Source: Deltaproteobacteria bacterium (GTDB lineage: Bacteria > Desulfobacterota > GWC2-55-46). From it: a DNA stretch of 36,961 nt. The stretch lies in the NCBI GenBank assembly GCA_016234405.1, contig JACRCC010000047.1, forward strand, positions 1-36,961, given 5' to 3'. The notes under the pieces were generated by a model. The model saw nothing but the letters and a program-made list of their open reading frames with translations, ran no database searches and was not told where the DNA came from. Position numbers and translations under genes: made by a program. Of this stretch, positions 31,783-36,961 are shown piece by piece. The first letter of the stretch is position 1; the number at the start of each line of letters is the position of its first letter.

Positions 31783-32667
31783 TTGAAGGTGCGGATAATA
31801 ATAAATCCCGTATCAGGCGGGAGGAATAGGGTTGAAGAGATAGCCGGGGCGGTCAAGAGGCTATCCTGCGCGGTTGACGGGATATTCGAGATAAAGGTGA
31901 CCAAGACCAAGGGCGGGGCCTCGGAGATTTCGAGGGACGCCGTGAGAAGGGGCTATGAGGTCGTTTTTGCGTGCGGCGGCGACGGGACGCTCAACGAGGC
32001 AGCCGGGCCGCTCGTGGGCACAGCGACGGCGCTGGGCATCGTGCCGATAGGTTCCGGCAACGGTCTGGCCATGGCGCTTAACATCCCAAACGGCGTAGAA
32101 GCCGCAATCGGGCTTCTCAAAGATTATAAAATCAGGGAGATTGACGCGGGCGTGATATGCGGCAGGTATTTTTTCTCGACCGCAGGGTGCGGGTTCGACG
32201 CGCACCTCAGCAGGGCATACAATGGCGGTTTCGTCTCCTCGAAGATGCGCGGGCTCCTGCCCTATTATCCGGCGGCCCTCTGGGAGTATCTTTGGTACAA
32301 GGCCAAGTCTTCGACCGTGAAGATAGGAAACTACAACGAGCAGTTTTTTCCGTTTCTCCTCACCGCGGCCAACACGGGATATTTCGGCGGCAACGCCCTC
32401 ATCGCGCCGGACGCGGTGCCGGACGACGGGCTTGTGGACATCTGCATCGTGCCGCAGCCCGGTTTTTTCAAGGCGGTAAAGCTCGGCGCCCGGCTCATGA
32501 ACGGCACGATAGACGGCCATGAAGGGTTCAGGACCTTCCGCACGGATGAGGTTGACATATACAGGGAAGGGCCGTCCATGGTCCACGCCGACGGCGAGCC
32601 GTTCGAGTGGGGAGGGGTGATACCCATTAAGGTGTTGAGGAGGCAGCTGAAGGTGTTGACGCCTTAG
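31783..32667 (+). CDS. Diacylglycerol kinase-family lipid kinase (YegS/DgkB-like)
   Basis: This 294-residue protein starts at TTG with a GGGGGG Shine-Dalgarno 6 bases upstream. The catalytic domain shows INPVSGG near the N-terminus, the nucleotide-binding CGGDGTLNEAAG, and PIGSGNGLAMAL, followed by a beta-sandwich C-terminal domain with FSTAGCGFDAHL, NTGYFGGNALIAPDAVPDDG and the end motif HADGEP. The family phosphorylates lipids such as diacylglycerol or sphingosine-type alcohols with ATP at the membrane. The exact lipid is not deducible. No partner genes are adjacent. Confidence 0.92.
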   Translation: MKVRIIINPVSGGRNRVEEIAGAVKRLSCAVDGIFEIKVTKTKGGASEISRDAVRRGYEVVFACGGDGTLNEAAGPLVGTATALGIVPIGSGNGLAMALNIPNGVEAAIGLLKDYKIREIDAGVICGRYFFSTAGCGFDAHLSRAYNGGFVSSKMRGLLPYYPAALWEYLWYKAKSSTVKIGNYNEQFFPFLLTAANTGYFGGNALIAPDAVPDDGLVDICIVPQPGFFKAVKLGARLMNGTIDGHEGFRTFRTDEVDIYREGPSMVHADGEPFEWGGVIPIKVLRRQLKVLTP

Positions 32668-32714
32668 GCCGTTTAAAAAGTCCATCCACAAAGTCTCTGC
32701 CGTCATTGCGAATT

Positions 32715-32782
32715 GGATGCAGACCTGAAGGTCTGCGCTACAAAGCCGGTGCCCGTAGCTCAGGGCTTTAGCCCTGATAACC
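32715..32782. repeat. Dispersed palindromic repeats (CGTAGCTCAG type), copy 2
   Basis: Two adjacent palindromes: GCAGACCTGAAGGTCTGC (32718-32735) and CTCAGGGCTTTAGCCCTGA (32759-32777), the latter preceded by CGTAG as in the copy at 23144-23190. The frame of the downstream gene is open through them, but this looks fortuitous. Confidence 0.6.
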
Positions 32783-32826
32783 TTATGCGCGGTCAGGAGC
32801 GCAACGAATGGAGCAACCCGCGCAAT

Positions 32827-34080
32827 ATGGACATCCCCGCAGGCAACAAAAAATTATCCGTAGTCCTTCCGTCCGGCAAGGTTGTAAGGCAGAAGTCTTT
32901 TAAAACCCTGCCGGACAGGGAAAAGCTCCTCGTCGCGTACAAGCACCTCGAGGGGCTTCGTCAATTGAACGGCGGATACCTCGCCTCAGACTACATCGGG
33001 GACAAAGGCGGGGACAAGTATAACGTCTTCTGGCTGCGCGACATCATGTACGCCACCTACGCCAACGAGTACGTGGGCGCGTACGACAGGATGATAGAGA
33101 GCTACCGCCTCATCATACGCATCTTCGAGAAGTACAGGCACAAGATAACGAGCGGCGCGAGAAAGCGCCATTATTTAGGGAGCTGCGCGGACGAGGCCAT
33201 ACACGCGAGGGTGCATCCGGTTACGCTTGAGGAGATAACCAAGGAGTGGGGACACCACCAGCTCGACATCTTCGGACTTTTCCTCTATAAGACCGGAGAC
33301 CTCATGAAAAAGGGGCACAACGTCATTGGCACGGGCCAGGCCGAGACCTTCATACTCCTCCGGGACATCGTTCTATATCTCACGACCGTGCGCTGGCACA
33401 CTGACCCGGACTTTGGCGTATGGGAGGAGGGGCCCGAGGTGCACGCCTCGAGCGTCGGCGCCGTGCTCGCGGGCCTCACCATGTGGCACGACGACGGCCA
33501 CTACCACCACAAGTACAAGTCCCACAACCCGCTCTACGGGCTTCTCCCCATACCGCAGGAGTTCATCGAGATAGGCAGGGCGTCGCTCGACAGGACGCTG
33601 CCGTCGGAGTCGGCTTCGCGCCCCTACGACCTCGTGCAGCTGAGCCTCATCTGGCCGTACGCCATCGTGAGCGAGGCGCAGGCCCAGCAGATACTCGTGA
33701 ACGTAGAAACCCATCTCGTGCGCGAAAAGGGTCTTGTGAGATACCCCGGAGACCTGTATTACAACGCGGATGGCGGTAATCCAGTGGGCAACGAGGCACA
33801 GTGGCCGCTCGGATTCGCGTGGCTCTCGATAGTCTACTCAAAGCTCGCCATGAAGTCCCTGAGGATGGGTTCGATATTCCCGGTGCCAAGCGAGTTCATC
33901 GAAAAGGCCCAAGCATATCTCAAAAGACTCGAGGACATGATGACCGAGGACGGGCGCGTGCCTGAGCTTTATACCAACGGGCAGCCCAACTGGAGCATAC
34001 CTCTTGCATGGGCGCAGAGTTTTTACGTGGTCGCGCACCAGAGCCTGAATCGGGTCTACGAGAGGATGGGCAGCAGATAA
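32827..34080 (+). CDS. GH15 glucoamylase / phosphorylase-kinase-alpha-like protein
   Basis: I start at ATG 32827, since the upstream open frame passes through a dispersed repeat; 32785 is an alternative. The 417-residue protein is an (alpha/alpha)6-barrel type: FWLRDIMYATYANEY, KEWGHHQLDIFGLFLY, FGVWEEGPEVHASSVGAVLA, RPYDLVQLSLIWPY, GNEAQWPLGFAWLSI and GRVPELYTNG with PNWSIPLAWAQSFYVVA. The acidic residues of WEEGPE and VPELY sit where GH15 enzymes have theirs. The segment is closest in feel to the PHK-alpha subgroup of GH15. It may hydrolyse or bind alpha-glucans. No signal peptide is visible, so it is probably cytosolic. Confidence 0.8.
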   Translation: MDIPAGNKKLSVVLPSGKVVRQKSFKTLPDREKLLVAYKHLEGLRQLNGGYLASDYIGDKGGDKYNVFWLRDIMYATYANEYVGAYDRMIESYRLIIRIFEKYRHKITSGARKRHYLGSCADEAIHARVHPVTLEEITKEWGHHQLDIFGLFLYKTGDLMKKGHNVIGTGQAETFILLRDIVLYLTTVRWHTDPDFGVWEEGPEVHASSVGAVLAGLTMWHDDGHYHHKYKSHNPLYGLLPIPQEFIEIGRASLDRTLPSESASRPYDLVQLSLIWPYAIVSEAQAQQILVNVETHLVREKGLVRYPGDLYYNADGGNPVGNEAQWPLGFAWLSIVYSKLAMKSLRMGSIFPVPSEFIEKAQAYLKRLEDMMTEDGRVPELYTNGQPNWSIPLAWAQSFYVVAHQSLNRVYERMGSR

Positions 34081-34139
34081 GGGCATATCGCCCAACATCC
34101 CAGAGCCGTTCTCCCTCCAGCTTTTTCGACCGCGCCCCC

Positions 34140-34203
34140 GGCGCCGCTTTCCGATGCCGGAGTTTATCAATCATTACAGGCCCATGTGATGGAAAGCGGC
34201 GCC
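34140..34203 (+). promoter_or_regulatory. Perfect 13-bp inverted repeat in the CDF gene leader
   Basis: GGCGCCGCTTTCC (34140-34152) and GGAAAGCGGCGCC (34191-34203) are exact complements around a 38-base loop. The structure ends 12 bases before the CDF start codon. As RNA it would be a stable stem right before the ribosome-binding region; no known metal riboswitch consensus is recognisable. Confidence 0.5.
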
Positions 34204-34214
34204 GTCTTAAGGAC

Positions 34215-34862
34215 ATGAAAAGACGCCATAAAATGAAGCCCGCGGCCTTCAGGGCCACGCTTATAAACATCTTCGGCAACACCGCTCTCTTTGTCCTCAA
34301 ACTCGTCGCAGGACTCATGTCCGGGTCCATCGCCATCATATCGGAGGCCTTGAATTCTCTAAGCGACATTGCCGCGTCCGTCGGCACTTTCGTGTGCGTT
34401 AGGATTTCGGACAAGGAGGCTGACGCCGGGCATCCCTTCGGACACTCCCGCGCCGAACCCATCGCCGGGCTTATCATCGCCGTGCTCGCGGGCATCTTGG
34501 GCTTCGAGGTCATAAGGACTTCCGTGATACGGTTTTTTCGGCATGAGGAGATTGAGATAACAGCGTTTACTCTCCTCGTGCCGTTTATTACTATGGTCAC
34601 GAAGGGCGCGATGGCGCTGCACTTCAGCGCAGTCGGCAAAAAGGCGGGAAGCCCGGCCTTGAAGGCCACTGCCGTTGATTCCTTCATGGACGTCTTCGTG
34701 GCAATGGCCGCGCTCATCGGCATAGCGGGCGCGAAGATCGGGTTTCCGTTCTTTGACCCGGCGGCCGGTCTTGCGATAAGTTTTTGGATAATCTACGCGG
34801 GCTACAGGATAGGCATGGAAAATATCGCGTATCTCATGGGGCAAGCGCCTCCGCCTGAATGA
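34215..34862 (+). CDS. Cation diffusion facilitator, membrane domain (split gene, part 1)
   Basis: This 215-residue product starts at ATG 34215 (frame open upstream; start inferred from family N-terminus). It has the six-helix membrane domain of CDF exporters: SGSIAIISEALNSLSDIAAS in TM2, the GHPFGHSRAEPIAGL loop and ALKATAVDSFMDVFVAMAAL in TM5, giving NxxxD and DxxxD at the transport site. That pattern is the one I associate with bacterial manganese exporters such as MntE. It ends LMGQAPPPE with a TGA overlapping the ATG of the next ORF, which encodes the cytosolic domain normally fused to it. An Mn2+/Fe2+ efflux role is inference. Confidence 0.88.
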   Translation: MKRRHKMKPAAFRATLINIFGNTALFVLKLVAGLMSGSIAIISEALNSLSDIAASVGTFVCVRISDKEADAGHPFGHSRAEPIAGLIIAVLAGILGFEVIRTSVIRFFRHEEIEITAFTLLVPFITMVTKGAMALHFSAVGKKAGSPALKATAVDSFMDVFVAMAALIGIAGAKIGFPFFDPAAGLAISFWIIYAGYRIGMENIAYLMGQAPPPE

Positions 34863-35074
34863 TAAAAGAGGCGGCGTTGAATGTTTCGGGAGTCAAAAAC
34901 ATAAATACCGTCCGGGCGCACTTCGTCGGCAGTTTCATCCACGTGGAGATACACATCGAGGTGGATAAGCTCCTCCCGACGCTTGATTCCCACGCCATCG
35001 GCAAGCAGGTGGAAAGGGGCGTTGAATCTCTCAAGGCCATTGAAAAGGCGTTTGTCCACATTGACCCGGTGTGA
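34859..35074 (+). CDS. CDF cytosolic dimerisation domain (split gene, part 2)
   Basis: This 71-residue ORF overlaps the membrane part by 4 bases (ATGA). Its sequence (EAALNVSGVKNINTVRAHFV; IHVEIHIEVDKLLPTLDSHA; VERGVESL) is the ferredoxin-like C-terminal domain of CDF proteins with the metal-regulatory His/Asp. In usual CDF proteins this follows directly after the last helix in one polypeptide. Here the two may be translated separately by coupling, or a one-base frameshift (natural or assembly error) has split a single gene. It overlaps the next GTG start by 4 bases as well. Confidence 0.8.
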   Translation: MIKEAALNVSGVKNINTVRAHFVGSFIHVEIHIEVDKLLPTLDSHAIGKQVERGVESLKAIEKAFVHIDPV

Positions 35075-36738
35075 ATTTAAAACGCCCCATGACGCGCCGT
35101 CCCGGCATGATACCTAATCTCAACGAAGAGCAGAGACAGGCGGTTTATTCCCAAGCGCGGCATATCCTCGTTGCCGCGCCGCCGGGCAGCGGCAAGACCG
35201 CGTGCCTTGCGGCGCGTTTTGGCCGTCTTGCCGCCGAAGGCGTCCGGCCGGAAGAACTCCTCGCCATAACCTTCACCAACAGGGCCGCAAGGGAGATGAA
35301 GGGACGGGTCGCGGCCACGATCGGCCTTAAAGAGCAGTCTCTCAATATCGGCACGTTTCACGCCTTTTGCTTGAGGGTCTTGAAAGAGACGCGCCCGGGT
35401 TTTCGTCTTTACGGCAGGCAGGATTCAGAGCGGGTCTTAAAGGACATCGGCGTAAAAAACCCGGGCCGCGCCGCCGACAAGATATCCGCGCTCAAAAACG
35501 CGCTGATACCGCCGGGGGCGGACGCATTGACCGTGCTCGACGCTTACCGGAAAAAACTCTTCGATGCCGACGCGCTCGACCTCGACGACCTCGTCATCGA
35601 GGCCGCGGCCGCGCTTGGTTCAGGGGCCGCACAAAAGAGATTCGGCCACGTCCTCGTTGACGAATATCAGGACATAAACCCCCGTCAATCGGCGCTCATA
35701 AAATGCCTCGTTAAAGACGGCGCGTCGCTGTTTGCGATAGGAGACCCGGATCAGGCGATATACGGCTTCAGGGGCGCGGACGCGAGGGGGTTTTTGGAGT
35801 TTGAAAGGGATTTTCCGGGCTGCGCGGTCATAAGGCTCAAACGCAATTACCGGAGCGCCGGCAATATCGTAAAGGCGGCAGGCGCGTTGATACGCGGTAA
35901 CGCTGATAGGGTTGAAAACGAAACCCTGCCCACGCGGGGCAACGGAGTGATATTGCGCGCGGAGGCCGCGGACGGCCGCGCCGAGGCCGGGTTCATAATA
36001 AAGGAGATTGAGTCCGCGATGGGCGGGCTGACAAGCCTCACGGTAAAGGACGCGGGCAACAACAGGTTTTCGGACTTCGCGGTCCTCTTCAGGACAAAGA
36101 GGCAGGCGCACGCGCTTATAGAGGCGTTCGACGGGTCGGCGATTCCGCATCATTACGTTACCCTGCCCGGGGCGACGATCGCGGAGTTTATCGCCTATAT
36201 ATCGTCTCACGAACATCCGCCTGATGCTGATATTTCAGGGTATATCGAGGCGCAGGCGCGGCTCTTAAAAATCCCAAAACCCGTGTTTGAGATTCTCATG
36301 CAGGCTGCATGGCCGTATAAAGGCGCCCGGATTTCCGAGTCCTTCGCGCAATATCTCGAAGACCTAAAACTCCTTGACGGCCCGGATACCTACGACATAG
36401 AGGCGGACAAGGTGAGCCTCATGACCATTCACGCGAGCAAGGGGCTTGAGTTCAAATATGTTTTCATCGCCGGAGTCGAGGACGGGCTGATACCGCTTAG
36501 AATGAAGGATAAAGATTTCGATATCGAAGAGGAAAGGAGGCTTCTCTACGTCGGCATGACAAGGGCAAAGGACGCGCTGTATCTCTTGAGTGCGCGAACA
36601 AGGACGCTTTGCGGCGTTGAGTCCGGGCAGAGCACGTCGTTGTTTCTGTCCGAGCTGCCTACAGAGCTTGTCCCTGCCGCGATTATCGAAAAGAAAAAAA
36701 CAAGGCGAAGGGCGATACAAAAGGGACTGTTCGAGTGA
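35071..36738 (+). CDS. Compact UvrD/Rep-family superfamily 1 helicase
   Basis: This 555-residue protein starts at GTG overlapping the previous stop (GTGA); ATG 35107, which gives MIPNLNEEQRQAV, is an alternative fitting the family better. All SF1A motifs are present: NEEQRQAV (Q motif), APPGSGKTACLA (I), ITFTNRAAREMKGR (Ia), LVDEYQDINPRQ (II), GDPDQAIYGFRGAD (III), LKRNYRS (IV), LMTIHASKGLEFKYVFIAG (V) and LYVGMTRAKDALYLLSAR (VI). It is shorter than UvrD/PcrA (about 720) because the 2B subdomain and C-terminal tail are reduced. A 3'-5' DNA helicase in repair is likely; the exact role is unknown. Confidence 0.92.
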   Translation: MNLKRPMTRRPGMIPNLNEEQRQAVYSQARHILVAAPPGSGKTACLAARFGRLAAEGVRPEELLAITFTNRAAREMKGRVAATIGLKEQSLNIGTFHAFCLRVLKETRPGFRLYGRQDSERVLKDIGVKNPGRAADKISALKNALIPPGADALTVLDAYRKKLFDADALDLDDLVIEAAAALGSGAAQKRFGHVLVDEYQDINPRQSALIKCLVKDGASLFAIGDPDQAIYGFRGADARGFLEFERDFPGCAVIRLKRNYRSAGNIVKAAGALIRGNADRVENETLPTRGNGVILRAEAADGRAEAGFIIKEIESAMGGLTSLTVKDAGNNRFSDFAVLFRTKRQAHALIEAFDGSAIPHHYVTLPGATIAEFIAYISSHEHPPDADISGYIEAQARLLKIPKPVFEILMQAAWPYKGARISESFAQYLEDLKLLDGPDTYDIEADKVSLMTIHASKGLEFKYVFIAGVEDGLIPLRMKDKDFDIEEERRLLYVGMTRAKDALYLLSARTRTLCGVESGQSTSLFLSELPTELVPAAIIEKKKTRRRAIQKGLFE

Positions 36739-36814
36739 AAACCCCGAGGCCGCTTGCCAACTCAAACCTTTGAGCTATGATTATCACCGGGGGGCGGCGC
36801 GGCAAGGGGGAACC

Positions 36815-36961
36815 ATGAAAGAGAGGAGACGATACAGGAGATTTCACCTTGCGGGCAGCGTAAAGATACGGCGCTCAAAAGGCAGCGTGGACGCGCTCAC
36901 GCTCAACCTGAGCTTAGGCGGCATCGGGGTCTACGCTAAAAATAAATTAAAGACCGGTGAA
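36815..36961 (+). CDS. PilZ-domain protein, 3' end outside window
   Basis: ATG 36815 is preceded by AAGGGGG. The 49 visible codons start with KERRRYRRF (RxxxR c-di-GMP motif) and contain NLSLGGIGVYA (the (D/N)xSxxG motif), which together define a PilZ cyclic-di-GMP receptor. The frame is open to the window end. Effector function and any second domain are outside the window. Confidence 0.82.
   Translation, partial: MKERRRYRRFHLAGSVKIRRSKGSVDALTLNLSLGGIGVYAKNKLKTGE

Noticed and set aside
31861-32706. 281-codon minus-strand frame opposite the lipid kinase
   Set aside because: Fully antisense to a complete diacylglycerol-kinase-family gene, with no family features of its own.

Overview
The window is a GC-rich bacterial chromosome segment with short intergenic gaps, frequent GTG/TTG starts, Shine-Dalgarno-preceded genes and Gram-negative envelope genes (TonB-like protein, TatA, a putative outer-membrane barrel, periplasmic c-type cytochromes). 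The split glycine dehydrogenase genes gcvPA/gcvPB, an MJ0042 zinc-ribbon/DUF3426 protein, a DUF2249-NifU fusion and a bacterial STT3 protein together suggest Desulfobacterota (former Deltaproteobacteria) or a neighbouring phylum such as Nitrospirota. This placement is inference: there is no rRNA or other phylogenetic marker here. I saw no tRNA, rRNA or CRISPR array.

Layout. 1-5647: a protein-glycosylation cluster. An STT3-type oligosaccharyltransferase (minus strand, cut by the window edge) diverges from a polyprenyl-phosphate-type GT2 glycosyltransferase, followed by a nucleotidyltransferase/phosphohexomutase fusion that plausibly makes the sugar nucleotide. 5661-6984: an AT-rich island with two small genes that look like PD-(D/E)XK nucleases and no methyltransferase. 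7013-10669: a metallo-beta-lactamase hydrolase, coaBC and an exported protein with 13 TPRs. 10809-11452: a HigBA-like toxin-antitoxin pair. 11699-13174: a B12-binding-type radical SAM enzyme. 13249-16485 (minus): a periplasmic protein gene interrupted by an in-frame TAG, a DUF4412-like exported protein and an Nramp metal importer.

16637-21346: the glycine cleavage operon gcvT-gcvH-gcvPA-gcvPB behind a strong sigma-70-like promoter. It carries six copies of a small hairpin-forming repeat. Two are in the leaders of gcvT and gcvH; four lie inside coding sequence, apparently inserted without breaking the frame. 21363-25540: envelope genes (barrel, TonB-like, TatA), a HEAT-like repeat protein and the zinc-ribbon/DUF3426 protein.

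25746-31463: DUF2249-NifU protein, a three-gene DevBCA/MacB-type ABC exporter, then a cytochrome locus: a cytochrome b561 fused to a diheme cytochrome c, an SHP-type (sphaeroides heme protein, DUF1924) monoheme cytochrome and a second, free-standing diheme cytochrome. A small signal-peptide ORF converges on it and appears frameshifted. 31783-36961: a diacylglycerol-kinase-family lipid kinase, a GH15/phosphorylase-kinase-alpha-like protein, a cation-diffusion-facilitator transporter split into membrane and cytosolic parts by an ATGA overlap, a compact UvrD-like helicase and the start of a PilZ protein.

The observations most worth following up are the gcv hairpin repeats inside coding regions, the SHP/DHC/b561 cytochrome locus with an unusual CX3CH site, the nuclease-like island, the three apparently broken or split genes (13597, 31466, 34859), and the Glu-to-Gln change in the STT3 TIxE motif.
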